Assembly: GCA_965277595.1 (NCBI GenBank)
Contig: CBDIDH010000002.1
Location: 1,984,001-2,048,000 of the forward strand
Origin: CBDIDH01 sp965277595
GTDB taxonomy: Bacteria; Planctomycetota; Planctomycetia; Isosphaerales; Isosphaeraceae
DNA: 64,000 nucleotides
Direction: 5' to 3'
This document shows positions 9,882 to 18,488 of this stretch, piece by piece. A model generated the notes under the pieces. That model saw nothing but the letters and a program-made list of their open reading frames with translations. It was not told the origin of the DNA and ran no database searches. The position numbers and the translations under genes are program-made. Numbering within the stretch: position 1 is the stretch's first letter; every line of letters starts with the position of its first letter.

Positions 9882-10840
9882 GCGATTGCCTCCAATGGGG
9901 TCCGCGAGCCCGACCCGGTTCGGGTCGTCGAGGGCTCGTCCAGGGACGTCGACGGTTCAAAGAGGCGGAAGGTCCGCAAGGCCAGCACGACCGCCGCGCC
10001 GAGCAAGAGGGCGCCATTGGTCTGGTGGGCCGTTCGGAGCATCGCCTGCCAGAGAGTCGGGGTTCTTGGATTGCCGCCGAGCGGTAACATCAGCCCGAGC
10101 GCTCCGACGCCCAGTAAAACTTGAAGCGTCACGGTGAGCATCAGCGCCCGAGACGCCGGCCGGAGCGTGGAGAGGTCCGCCAGTCGTCGGCCGATCCGCA
10201 CATACAGGATCACCGCGTGGCTGATGACGGCCAGGGCGAGGATGGCATGAGTCATCAGCGCCGTGAGGCTGCCGAAGTGCCGGAACCAGGCGCCGACGAC
10301 AACCTGACTGTAAACCAGGGCGAGCATCAAGGCGGAGCCGATCCGCAGCCGAGCGGGGTCGGGGCGTCGCGGACCCGCGTCGTGCCAGACGCGGCCGGTG
10401 AGGACGCAGAGGGCAACCATGTACCCGAAAAAGGCTTGACCGAAGGCGCCATGAAAGGCGGCGAGAGTCGTCGAGATCCGGGCGACCCGCAGGCCCCCCA
10501 TGATCCCCTGCGCGATCACGGCGGCGAGGGCGATGCCTCCCATGACCTTTAACCAGGGGCGGCGGTCAAAGGCGATCAGCCAGGCGGCGAGCACGATCGT
10601 CGCCAGGCCGACAGCCGACCCGTAGAGCCGGTGCGTGTGTTCGAGCCGGACGCCGAAGGGCTCGTTCCAGAAGTTATAAAGGAACATGTTGACGCCGAAG
10701 GTCGTCGGCCAGTCGGGCACGGCCATGCCGACGCCGTACGACGTCACCGACCCGCCGACAAAGAGCAGCGGGAGGGTGAACGCCGCGGCAAGCAGCGCGA
10801 CCCGGTGCGGGCCTGGTCGAAAAACGTCGGGGCTGCTCAT
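9878..10840 (-). CDS. ctaA: Heme A synthase (COX15/CtaA family)
   Basis: Oxidises heme O to heme A. Eight membrane segments in about 320 residues, with paired heme-ligand histidines in EHTHRLYG, AAFHGAFGQ, MTHAILALAVISHAV and RTAHQTNGAL, as expected for the two four-helix bundles. The N-terminal half also has the family's VPDWPTTFG. ATG 10840 is chosen because residues upstream of it (frame open to 10966) run into the end of ctaD and are not family-like. It lies 88 bases after ctaD and is coupled to ctaB. Confidence 0.94.
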   Translation of the reverse strand: MSSPDVFRPGPHRVALLAAAFTLPLLFVGGSVTSYGVGMAVPDWPTTFGVNMFLYNFWNEPFGVRLEHTHRLYGSAVGLATIVLAAWLIAFDRRPWLKVMGGIALAAVIAQGIMGGLRVARISTTLAAFHGAFGQAFFGYMVALCVLTGRVWHDAGPRRPDPARLRIGSALMLALVYSQVVVGAWFRHFGSLTALMTHAILALAVISHAVILYVRIGRRLADLSTLRPASRALMLTVTLQVLLGVGALGLMLPLGGNPRTPTLWQAMLRTAHQTNGALLLGAAVVLALRTFRLFEPSTSLDEPSTTRTGSGSRTPLEAIA

Positions 10841-10928
10841 CGGGTGGTCGCGGTCACCTCGGGTCGGTTCGTTTCGGTTCGATTCAAGGAAAATAGGGGC
10901 GTGAATCCGGGTCCGTTGGTTCTCTACC

Positions 10929-12794
10929 TCAAGCGTCACCCATGACCGGGTCGATCGGCGGGTCAAGCGGCGATCGAGGCTCGGTCTGCATGAGGTAGTC
11001 GGTCGGGTGGCCGGGGACGCTGTATTCGTAAGGGCCGTGGTAGACGGTCGGGATCGTCTCGAAGTTGTAGTGCGCGGGGGGCGAGGTCGTGGCCCACTCC
11101 AGCGAGTTGGCGTGCCAGGGGTTATCGCCCGCTTTGGGTCCGGCGACGAGGCTGTAAAGGAAGTTGAAGGCGAAAATGATCTGCGTGGCCCCGAGGCAGA
11201 AGGCGCTATAGGTCATGAACCGGTTCATGCCGATGATCGACGGGTTGTTCAAAAACTGATAGACGTACGGGTCGGCGATCCGGCGCGGGTGGCCGTGAAG
11301 CCCGACGATGTGCATCATGAAGAAGGTGCCGTTGAAGAAGAGGAAGGTCAGGAAGAAGTGGATCTTCCCGAGCGGTTCGTTCATCAGACGGCCGAACATC
11401 TTGGGGAACCAGTGCTGGATCGCTCCGAAGAGCGCGAACATGCTGCCGCCGAAGAGGACGTAGTGGATGTGGCCGACGATGAAGTAGGTGTCGTGGATGT
11501 ACATGTCGACGGGGGTCGCGGCCATGAAGATGCCCGAGAGACCGCCGATGATGAACATGGCGACGAAGGCGATCGCGTTGAGCATCGCCGTCGTGTACTG
11601 GAGCCGGCCCCCCCACATCGTTCCCAGCCAGTTAAAGACCTTGATGGCCGAGGGCAGGGCGATCATCATCGTCGAGAGCATGAAGGTCGCCCCCAGCGCG
11701 GGGTTCATGCCCGACTGGAACATGTGGTGACCCCAGACGATGAACCCGAGACCGGCGATCCCCGCGGTGGCGAAGACCATCGGCTTGTAGCCGAAAAGCG
11801 GCTTCCGCGAGAAGGTGGCGATGATGTCGGAGACCATCCCCATTCCCGGCAGGATCATGATATAAACGGCCGGGTGCGAGTAGAACCAGAACATATGCTG
11901 CCAGAGCAAGGTCTGACCGCCGCCGACGACCGGCGGTTCGTTCGCCGCGGTGTGGCCGAAGGGCTGGAAGAAGTTGGTCCCGGCGGTCCGGTCGAGTAAC
12001 TGCATGACGAGCGCCGAGGTCAGCACGGGAAGGGCGAAAGCCTGGAGAAGGGCCGTGATGAACATCGCCCAGACGGTCATCGGCATTCGGAACATCTTCA
12101 TTCCGGGCGCTCTGAGCATGATGATCGTCGTGATGTAGTTGATGGACCCCATCAAGGACGAGACCCCGGCGAAGAGCAGGGCGATCAGCCAAAAGGTCTG
12201 GCCGTTGAGCGAGCCGGGGGTGGCCCATCGCGAGGTCGAGAGGTTCGGATAGCTTGTCCAGCCGGCCTCGGCCGATCCGCCGACGACGAAGAACGAGTAG
12301 ATGATGAAGACCATCGCGAAAGGCATGCACCAGTACGAGTACATGTTCAGCTTCGGGAACGCCATGTCGCGAGCGCCGATCATCAGCGGGATCAGGAAGT
12401 TGCCGAAGGTGCCGGTCAGCAGCGGGATGATCACGAAGAAGATCATCACGGTCGCGTGCATCGTGAAGAGCTTGTTGTAATACTCCGGCGGCATCCGGTA
12501 GCCGTACGACGGCGACGACCAGAGCGCCTGGCTGAGCACCGGGACGGGCGACCAAGGCCAGGCCAACTGCCAGCGGACGGCCAGGGCCAAGAGTCCACCG
12601 ACGACGAAGAAGATCAGGCCCGAGAAGAGGAACTGGATGCCGATGACCTTGTGGTCTTGCGAGAAGACGTATTTCTGGAGCGCGTTGTTCGGCGCCGGGT
12701 GAATGTGATCATGACCGTCGTCGTGGCCGTGACCTTGGCCGTGGTCCGCGGCGTGGGTCGTCGTGCTCGGCTTGGCGGCGTGTTCGCTACTCAT
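10929..12794 (-). CDS. ctaD: Cytochrome c oxidase subunit I
   Basis: Catalytic subunit holding heme a, heme a3 and CuB. The proton/oxygen active site is visible: HPAVYIMILPGMGMVSD (CuB His and the cross-linked Tyr region), WGHHMF (CuB His-His) and HDTYFIVGHIHYVLFGG (heme a3 and heme a ligands). TM2 carries the heme a ligand in TMHATVMIF. Twelve membrane segments in 621 residues. The first 35 residues are unusually His/Asp/Gly-rich (DHGQGHGHDDGHDHIH), which could bind metal; this extension is outside the family core. It starts 9 bases after the subunit II stop, so the two are transcribed together. Confidence 0.97.
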   Translation of the reverse strand: MSSEHAAKPSTTTHAADHGQGHGHDDGHDHIHPAPNNALQKYVFSQDHKVIGIQFLFSGLIFFVVGGLLALAVRWQLAWPWSPVPVLSQALWSSPSYGYRMPPEYYNKLFTMHATVMIFFVIIPLLTGTFGNFLIPLMIGARDMAFPKLNMYSYWCMPFAMVFIIYSFFVVGGSAEAGWTSYPNLSTSRWATPGSLNGQTFWLIALLFAGVSSLMGSINYITTIIMLRAPGMKMFRMPMTVWAMFITALLQAFALPVLTSALVMQLLDRTAGTNFFQPFGHTAANEPPVVGGGQTLLWQHMFWFYSHPAVYIMILPGMGMVSDIIATFSRKPLFGYKPMVFATAGIAGLGFIVWGHHMFQSGMNPALGATFMLSTMMIALPSAIKVFNWLGTMWGGRLQYTTAMLNAIAFVAMFIIGGLSGIFMAATPVDMYIHDTYFIVGHIHYVLFGGSMFALFGAIQHWFPKMFGRLMNEPLGKIHFFLTFLFFNGTFFMMHIVGLHGHPRRIADPYVYQFLNNPSIIGMNRFMTYSAFCLGATQIIFAFNFLYSLVAGPKAGDNPWHANSLEWATTSPPAHYNFETIPTVYHGPYEYSVPGHPTDYLMQTEPRSPLDPPIDPVMGDA

Positions 12795-12803
12795 GGCGGC
12801 CTT

Positions 12804-13607
12804 TTATCTCCCCTCGGGCCGGGCGGCCACGGTCAACTGGCTGAGGTTCTGCTTCTCGATGGCGTCGCGCTGCCACTCGTCGAACTGGGACTGGGTGTCG
12901 TGGATCGTCACGTTTCCGCGCATCTTGTAATGGCCCCAGCCGCAGAGTTCGGCACAGACAAGCTCAAACTTGCCGGCCTGACTGGAGTCAAACCAGACCG
13001 GGATCATCAGGCCGGGAACGGCGTCTTGCTTGACCCGCAACTGCGGCAGGAAGAACGAGTGCAGGACGTCGCTCGACCGCAGATGGATCAAGGCCATCTT
13101 TCCCTTGACGAAGTGCAGGTCATTCACCAGGTGGAGGTCGTCGGCGGTATGCAACTTGTTGTCGGGGCCGGGATAACGCATGACCCACTGAAATTGCCGG
13201 CCGGTGACCTCGGCCAGGGGCTGAACCCGAGGCGCGGCGCTGCGGAACTTGATGCTCGCCCAGGTTCCCATCTGATAGAGGGCGATAAAGACGAGGATCG
13301 CCGCCGGGATGATTGTCCAGATAACCTCAAGCCGCTGGCTGCCGTGGAAATACGTGGCGACCCGCCCCGGACGATCGACGAACCGCCAGGTCGCCCAGAC
13401 GAGGACGATCTGGGTGCCGATGAAGACGATTCCGGTGATCCAGAGGATGATCAAAAAGAGGCTGTCGATGTCGTGGCCCATCGTCGAGACGACGTGGTTC
13501 GTCCCCGGCGGGTTGGCGAGCCACCAGTCGGGGTGGAAGGGGGCGTAGACGAAGGCCCCGATGCTGCACACCGCGGCCAGGGCGAACAGGAGACTCCAGT
13601 AACGCAC
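12804..13607 (-). CDS. ctaC: Cytochrome c oxidase subunit II
   Basis: Accepts electrons from cytochrome c at a binuclear CuA centre in the periplasm. Membrane segments are near residues 5-22 and in IILWITGIVFIGTQIVLVW, with a further hydrophobic stretch IIPAAILVFIALYQ. The cupredoxin domain ends in the complete CuA motif CAELCGWGHYKM (both Cys, His and Met). FQWVMRYPG is the usual aromatic electron-entry region. At 267 residues it has no fused cytochrome c domain; the preceding gene supplies a separate cytochrome c. Confidence 0.96.
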   Translation of the reverse strand: MRYWSLLFALAAVCSIGAFVYAPFHPDWWLANPPGTNHVVSTMGHDIDSLFLIILWITGIVFIGTQIVLVWATWRFVDRPGRVATYFHGSQRLEVIWTIIPAAILVFIALYQMGTWASIKFRSAAPRVQPLAEVTGRQFQWVMRYPGPDNKLHTADDLHLVNDLHFVKGKMALIHLRSSDVLHSFFLPQLRVKQDAVPGLMIPVWFDSSQAGKFELVCAELCGWGHYKMRGNVTIHDTQSQFDEWQRDAIEKQNLSQLTVAARPEGR

Positions 13608-13733
13608 GGAAACGCTCCCCTATCTCGGGCCTCGGACCCCCCGGCCCAGATCCTGACTTATCTTGGTCGCTTCGGGTCAGTCTTCGGTTCGATCGTCTTG
13701 ACCTTTGCTCTTGCTCTCACGCCCGCGACGGTC

Positions 13734-15320
13734 TTATTTCAGGCGGCGGGCGACGGCCGGAACCGCCGCGGCGGGCGCGGCGCTCGGAAGAGTTGCCCCT
13801 TCCAGGAGTTCGGGCTCGTCGGGCAGGGCGAGGACGAAGTTCACGATGTCCCAGATCTTGGGCGCATCGACCGCCGGGAAGTGCGCCGGCATCTTGGCGC
13901 CGTTGATCCCCTTGGCGATCCGCCAGTAAATGTCGATCGGCCGCCGCCCCCCCTTGTAAATCCCTCGGTTCAGGTTGTTCGGGCGGAGCGGATTCTCCCA
14001 TTCGTCGAGCGAGTTGTTCCAGAGTTCGCCGGCCTTGCGGTCAATACTCGCGTAGTACAGACTCCCCTGAAACGTGTAGCGATGACTGACGAGCGACTTG
14101 TCCTCAAGGTCGTTGACGAGGTTCTCGACGACCTGGGTGAACGTCGTCGCTTCCTCGCCGGGGGCGTCCTCGTAACCCGTCTTTGACTTCAAGATCTCGA
14201 TCTTGTCCTTCTCCGAGACGCCGAGCTTGGCTTCGAGCGCCTTGACGAGGTTCGCCATCGTCGGCGGCAGGGCGTTCGGGTCGTGCGTCGAGGTAGATTC
14301 GTGGTGTTCGTCGTGGCCGGCGTTGTACCGCGCGTCCAGTTCGGTCAGGGCGTCCAGAATGCTTAACTGTCCGGCGGTGAGCTTGAAACGATGGGAGATC
14401 TTGCCGCCGAAGACAACGGCGTTGAAGATGTCCTGGCTGATGAAGCTCGGTCCGTTGCCGAGGGCCTGGGGACCGTGGCATCCTGTACATTCGAGCTTGT
14501 GCGAGGTCTTGCCGAGGAACAATTCGCGGCCCCGCAAGATGCTCTCGCGGGTTGACGGAGTCCGGGGGACGGGGGGGTTCACGACCTGGCTGTCGGCATT
14601 CTTCCACTTCTTGAAGACGCTCTTGGCCGAGTCGTCGATGGTCTCGGGGGTAAGTTCGCCACTCGACGCGGCTTCGAGGATGAGCGCCTCTTCGGTCTCG
14701 CCGCGGAGGGTGAGGAAGATCATGTAGTCGAGCACCTGCTCGATCTCGGCGTTGTTCATCAGGGCCTCGAAGGCGGGCATCGAGGTGCCGTGAAGGCCGT
14801 TGCGGATTGTCTTGCGGAGGTCGTCTCGGGTCGGCTTCTGGCCGCCGAGGGTCGACGTGAACTTGAAGATCCCCTTGCGATAATCGCGAGGCCGGGGATA
14901 GAGAAAGGCCGAGGTCGGGCCGTCACCGGCGCCTGAGACGCCGTGGCAGTGCAGGCAGTGTTTCCGGTAGAGGGCAAAGCCCCCTTCCTGCGGTTCCTTG
15001 GAGCCGTCGGCCTGCTGGACGTCGATCGGACGGCGTTTGCCCTTGCCGTCATCCACGTAGTTGGCCAGGCGATAGCCGGCGCCGGGTAGGCCGGTCCCGG
15101 TGGGAACCTTGATCTCGTTCGGCCGGGCGCCGTAGAGGTCAACCAGTCCTTTACGGACGGCCTTCTGGAGGTCGGGTTTGTCCTTGAGGTCGGAGGTCAT
15201 CCGGGGGCTCTGGACGTATTCCAGCCGGCCGCCGTTGACGACGTCGGTGCAGCCGGTGAGGGTCAGGACCAGGGGAAGGCCGACGATCGAGGCCAGACGC
15301 AACGGGAACCGCGATGTCAC
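13734..15320 (-). CDS. Diheme cytochrome c lipoprotein, second heme domain interrupted
   Basis: First gene of the oxidase operon. A lipobox (LTLTGC, Cys24) predicts a lipid-anchored protein. The first cytochrome c domain has CLHCH at 122-126 and an axial Met candidate in TSMPAF. The second has CTGCH at 278-282, but the part that normally follows at once (WENPLRPNNLNRG, GAKMPAH) only appears at 441-480. Roughly 145 residues (about 292-437) are inserted, including the His-rich GHDEHHESTSTH and charged helices. Likely role: electron carrier to CuA of subunit II. It lies 126 bases upstream of ctaC. Its place and charge suggest a substitute for the fused cytochrome domain of caa3 oxidases (inference). 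Confidence 0.88.
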   Translation of the reverse strand: MTSRFPLRLASIVGLPLVLTLTGCTDVVNGGRLEYVQSPRMTSDLKDKPDLQKAVRKGLVDLYGARPNEIKVPTGTGLPGAGYRLANYVDDGKGKRRPIDVQQADGSKEPQEGGFALYRKHCLHCHGVSGAGDGPTSAFLYPRPRDYRKGIFKFTSTLGGQKPTRDDLRKTIRNGLHGTSMPAFEALMNNAEIEQVLDYMIFLTLRGETEEALILEAASSGELTPETIDDSAKSVFKKWKNADSQVVNPPVPRTPSTRESILRGRELFLGKTSHKLECTGCHGPQALGNGPSFISQDIFNAVVFGGKISHRFKLTAGQLSILDALTELDARYNAGHDEHHESTSTHDPNALPPTMANLVKALEAKLGVSEKDKIEILKSKTGYEDAPGEEATTFTQVVENLVNDLEDKSLVSHRYTFQGSLYYASIDRKAGELWNNSLDEWENPLRPNNLNRGIYKGGRRPIDIYWRIAKGINGAKMPAHFPAVDAPKIWDIVNFVLALPDEPELLEGATLPSAAPAAAVPAVARRLK

Positions 15321-15707
15321 GCGCCAATCCTCCCAACTCGACTCGGGTCAATCCATCCAGACGAGGCTCGCGCCTCCGGACGTCTCGGGCTCGCCGGGCC
15401 TTTTTTGGGGGCCTCGCGGCGAATCCGGTTCAAGTTCCCGGCGATCTCTTGGCCCGATTTCCCGGGCGTGAATTTCCAATCTGCGAACGAACCGGCTTAC
15501 TTCAAAGACGAGGGGCGACCCGCGGCCCGCCTCGAAGGGTTCCGCCGCCGATGGAGTTATGGTAGCCACCGGCACCCCCCGTCACAAGGTACCCGCCGAT
15601 TTCATCCTTTTCAGCTTTTACAAAAACTCCGACGTGAGCGAAAGAGGCTACTGGAACTCTTTACCTTCGTCTCGATTTTTGGGAACGGCTGGCCGATTCC
15701 CATAGTC
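15321..15707. other. Divergent intergenic region, oxidase operon / CPBP protease
   Basis: About 390 bases that must contain the promoter of the minus-strand oxidase operon and that of the plus-strand protease. Short frames in both directions are not family-like. No convincing promoter pair was found. Confidence 0.35.
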
Positions 15708-16541
15708 GTGCGACCTTCAACGCAAAAGCCCTCGGCTCGACCCCCAAGGCGCCGGTCTCGGTTTGGCTACGACCACCGATGGTGGGGCGAGGCCCCGGCC
15801 GGTGATCCGGGCGGCCAGACGTACTGGACGGTAACCCGTCGGCCCTTGCCCTGTCTAGCGTTCATCGCTCCGATCTTGCTGGTGTATGAGCTGGGCGTGC
15901 TCTGGCTTGGGGGGGGATCGGCCGAGGCGATCCGGACCGGGGCCGATGCCTGGGTCCGTCGCGGCCTGGCGGCGGTCGGTTTGACGGATCACTGGATCGT
16001 GCCGATGGGCCTGGTGGTCGGCCTGCTTTTCTGGCAGGCCTTGACGCCCCGAGACTGGCGGTTCTCTCCGACGGTGCTGCTGGGGATGGCCGCGGAGAGT
16101 TTGGTGCTGGCCGTGGCGCTGATTGGCCTGAGTCGCCTGGTGGACCTTGGATTCTCGGTCCTTGAGCGGACGGGACCCCCCGTGCTATCGGCCGGATCGG
16201 CGCATCCCGTCGCGTCGTTGATCGGGTTTCTGGGGGCGGGTGTTTATGAAGAGGCGTTGTTCCGGCTGACGCTCGTGCCCTTGCTTTTCGTGGCGCTTCG
16301 CGGACTTCAGACGCCGCAGGTTCTCGCGAGTGCGACGGCGGTGACGGCCTCGGCCCTGGTCTTCTCACTGGCGCACCACGCGGGGACGCCCGGCGAGGCG
16401 TTTACCTGGTTCGCCTTTATCTTTCGGTGGCTGGCGGGCGTTTATTTCGCCTGGGTTTTCGTGGTCCGAGGGTTCGGGGTCGCGGTCGGCACGCATACCG
16501 CTTACGATATCCTGGTCGGCTGGGTCGGCTGGCATCTTTGA
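15708..16541 (+). CDS. CPBP family intramembrane metalloprotease (CAAX/Abi)
   Basis: A membrane-embedded protease-like protein of about 278 residues. The CPBP core has the diagnostic EEALFR (EExxR) followed by a conserved His in FSLAHHAG and HTAYD near the C-terminus. Six or seven hydrophobic segments are present. No ATG exists in the upstream part of the frame before a membrane segment, so GTG 15708 (reading MRPSTQKP) is proposed; the frame itself is open to 15405. Bacterial members act in protein processing, bacteriocin immunity or anchoring; no specific role can be inferred here. The metallophosphoesterase gene follows after 46 bases. Confidence 0.82.
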   Translation: MRPSTQKPSARPPRRRSRFGYDHRWWGEAPAGDPGGQTYWTVTRRPLPCLAFIAPILLVYELGVLWLGGGSAEAIRTGADAWVRRGLAAVGLTDHWIVPMGLVVGLLFWQALTPRDWRFSPTVLLGMAAESLVLAVALIGLSRLVDLGFSVLERTGPPVLSAGSAHPVASLIGFLGAGVYEEALFRLTLVPLLFVALRGLQTPQVLASATAVTASALVFSLAHHAGTPGEAFTWFAFIFRWLAGVYFAWVFVVRGFGVAVGTHTAYDILVGWVGWHL

Positions 16542-16587
16542 TTGGAATGGGAACGGGCCTGAATCGCATCGCGCGGAGCCGAGCATC

Positions 16588-17532
16588 TTGCGAATCATCC
16601 ATCTGTCCGATGTGCACGTCTGGCGCTATTCGTTCAACCCCTTCCGCCTGGCGAGCAAGCGTGCCATCGGCATGGTCGAGCTGGTCACCCGACGGGCCAG
16701 GAAGTTCCGCCTGGAACGCCTGCGAGGCGTGGTCGATCGTGTCCTGAGCCTGAACGCCGATCATATCTTGATCAGCGGCGACCTGACGACGACCGCCCTG
16801 CCCGACGAATTCCGCGCCGCGCGCGCCGCCCTGGCCGAGCTTCTTGTTGATACCGATCGGGTCACGGTGGTTCCCGGCAATCACGACCGATACACGACCG
16901 GTTCCGTCCGTCATCGCGCCTTTGAAGAATGGTTTGGTGCCTTTTCGCCGCCGATGCCGTATCCGTGGCTTCGCTACCTCGACGACGAGACGGCGGTTCT
17001 CGGACTCGACGCGACCCGTTCTCATATTTCGGCCACGGGACTGCTTCCGGCCGAGCAACTGAGCGCGGCCCGGTCTCTGCTGGCCGATCCGTCGAGCCGT
17101 CCCCGGCGCCTGATCGTCGAGTGTCATTATCCGCTGGCGGCTCCCCCGGCCTATGAGGAAGAACTCGCTCCCAAGCGAATGAAGAACGCGGTCGAGGTCG
17201 CCGAATGGCTGGCGAGCGTCGGTCCACACCTCTTCTGTTGCGGCCACGTTCATGCGGCCTGGGCGTTCGTTCCGCGCGGCCTTCCCGCCGAACTCTGCCT
17301 GAACGCCGGAGCCCCCTTGCTCCGCGACCCGACCGGGCTGCGACCACCGGGTTTTCTGGAAATCACCCTTCACGACCGCGGCGTCTCGGTGATCCATCAC
17401 GCCTGGATGGGCGAAGTCTGGGACACGCGCGCTCTCTATCAGAATCCCGAATTCTTCGCCCCCTTGACGCAAGGGGCGGCGGCGACCCGAGTTGTTTCGC
17501 GGGGGAAACCGCTGGATCGATTGTCTGAATGA
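16588..17532 (+). CDS. Calcineurin-like metallophosphoesterase
   Basis: Cytoplasmic hydrolase of the calcineurin-like (Metallophos) superfamily, 314 residues. All metal-binding motifs are visible in order: HLSDVH, ISGDLTTT, PGNHDRY, a His in VECHYPL and CGHVHAAW. The predicted start is TTG 16588 (MRIIHLSDVH), since the first motif begins four residues later and no ATG is available in frame upstream. The substrate is unknown; the family includes nucleotide phosphodiesterases. It probably shares a transcript with the CPBP gene. Confidence 0.86.
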   Translation: MRIIHLSDVHVWRYSFNPFRLASKRAIGMVELVTRRARKFRLERLRGVVDRVLSLNADHILISGDLTTTALPDEFRAARAALAELLVDTDRVTVVPGNHDRYTTGSVRHRAFEEWFGAFSPPMPYPWLRYLDDETAVLGLDATRSHISATGLLPAEQLSAARSLLADPSSRPRRLIVECHYPLAAPPAYEEELAPKRMKNAVEVAEWLASVGPHLFCCGHVHAAWAFVPRGLPAELCLNAGAPLLRDPTGLRPPGFLEITLHDRGVSVIHHAWMGEVWDTRALYQNPEFFAPLTQGAAATRVVSRGKPLDRLSE

Positions 17533-17544
17533 TCAATTGTCTGA

Positions 17545-17804
17545 TCAATCGGGTTGAGTTGACGTCACGTCAAGGGCCACACTCCGGGCGAGCCCCGTCC
17601 CGGCCGTCGGCGGGGGCAACGGAGACCCGTCGCCCTGGGCGATCGCGACCCACACTCCTTGACGATCTCACATAACTGCCGATACACGTCAACTTCGTCG
17701 CTTCCATGGCAGCAGGGGCCAATGATTCCCGAACACTGGCCGACGAAGGCTCTATCCTCCTCCGACCACTCAACAATTTTCAGATACCTTGCCGCGTCCG
17801 TCAC
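17545..17804 (-). pseudogene. Frameshifted HicB-like antitoxin gene
   Basis: The first 50 residues (YLKIVEWSEEDRAFVGQC, VDVYRQLCEIVKE) match the HicB family partial RNase-H fold. At 17653-17654 a two-base surplus (TGTG) shifts the frame. Resuming at 17652 restores a family-like tail, WVAIAQGDGSPLPPPTAG, up to a stop at 17545-17547. The continuous frame instead runs out into an Arg/Pro-rich tail ending at 17565. The GTG start at 17804 overlaps by GTGA the stop of a short upstream reading frame (KRKGHNLPAGLREH region) that has no clear start. No intact hicA toxin is seen. It could be a pseudogene, a programmed shift or a sequencing error. Confidence 0.6.
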
Positions 17805-17923
17805 GACTGGGTCTTCTCAAGACCTTGGTTGTCGTTGAAAAACGAGTGTTCACGAAGTCCCGCGGGCAGATTGTGCCCTTTGCGCTTTGCCGCAACGCCT
17901 CGAACGCCTCGCCGAAGACGGCG

Positions 17924-18373
17924 TCAAACGCCCCGATGCCCGGCAATTCGTAGCTGCGCCCTGGCTCGGGCAATGGCCCTGGATTTCGCGTCAAGTTCCT
18001 CGTCGGTGGTGGCGCGGCGAGCCTGGGCCTCTTGGAGTTCGCGCGAGGCGGCGGCGGTGTCGATCTTCTCGGCGGGGACGGCGCGGTTGGTCAGGACTGT
18101 CACGACGTCGTCGCGGATCTGGGCGAAACCGCCGTCGACGAAGTAACGGCGAGTCGTGCCCCCTTCGCGGGTCCGCAACTCGCCGAAGCCGAGCCGGCCA
18201 ATCAAAGGGGAACGGCCGGGCAAGACGCCCAGCTCGCCGTCATAGAGCGGAAGGGCGACGAAGTCGACCAGGGAGTCGAAGAGCGTCCGTTCGGGGGTGA
18301 CGACCACGCAATGGAGCCGGTCGTGGATCGACTTGCCTGTCTTCTCGACCGTGCCGACGTCTGCGGTTGCCAT
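17924..18373 (-). CDS. atpC: ATP synthase F1 epsilon subunit
   Basis: Epsilon subunit of the rotary ATP synthase, part of the central stalk. The N-terminal beta-sandwich shows HCVVVTPERTLFD, FVALPLYDGELGVLPGRSPLIGRLGFGEL, and the C-terminal helical hairpin is Ala/Arg-rich. 149 residues is in range, with an N-terminal extension of about 17. It is the last gene of the atp operon, separated from atpD by a strong hairpin (18449-18478). Confidence 0.93.
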   Translation of the reverse strand: MATADVGTVEKTGKSIHDRLHCVVVTPERTLFDSLVDFVALPLYDGELGVLPGRSPLIGRLGFGELRTREGGTTRRYFVDGGFAQIRDDVVTVLTNRAVPAEKIDTAAASRELQEAQARRATTDEELDAKSRAIARARAQLRIAGHRGV

Positions 18374-18448
18374 CGCGGGCCATGCTCCTCGTCGTCAAAC
18401 TGCAAGGCGCTTGGAAGCGGGAATGAAACAGGAACAGGAACAGAACGA

Positions 18449-18478
18449 GGCCCCCGCCCGAAGGACGGGACGGGGGCC
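18449..18478 (-). other. Intercistronic hairpin between atpD and atpC
   Basis: GGCCCCCG (18449-18456) pairs with CGGGGGCC (18471-18478) in the gap between atpD and atpC. No U-tract follows, so partial termination or mRNA protection, lowering atpC relative to atpD, is more likely than full termination. Confidence 0.55.
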
Positions 18479-18488
18479 GTTCGCGGCG

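Noticed and set aside
15404..15450. GGTTCAAGTTCC as a tRNA T-loop
   Set aside because: No matching anticodon arm, D-arm or acceptor stem around it.
15348..15575. Short minus-strand frame upstream of the oxidase operon
   Set aside because: Arg/Pro/Gly-rich, no ribosome binding site, no family; overlaps a probable promoter region.
17770..17994. 74-codon minus-strand frame between hicB and atpC
   Set aside because: It overlaps atpC and has no family resemblance to HicA. A third frame there ends by GTGA overlap at hicB but has no start codon.
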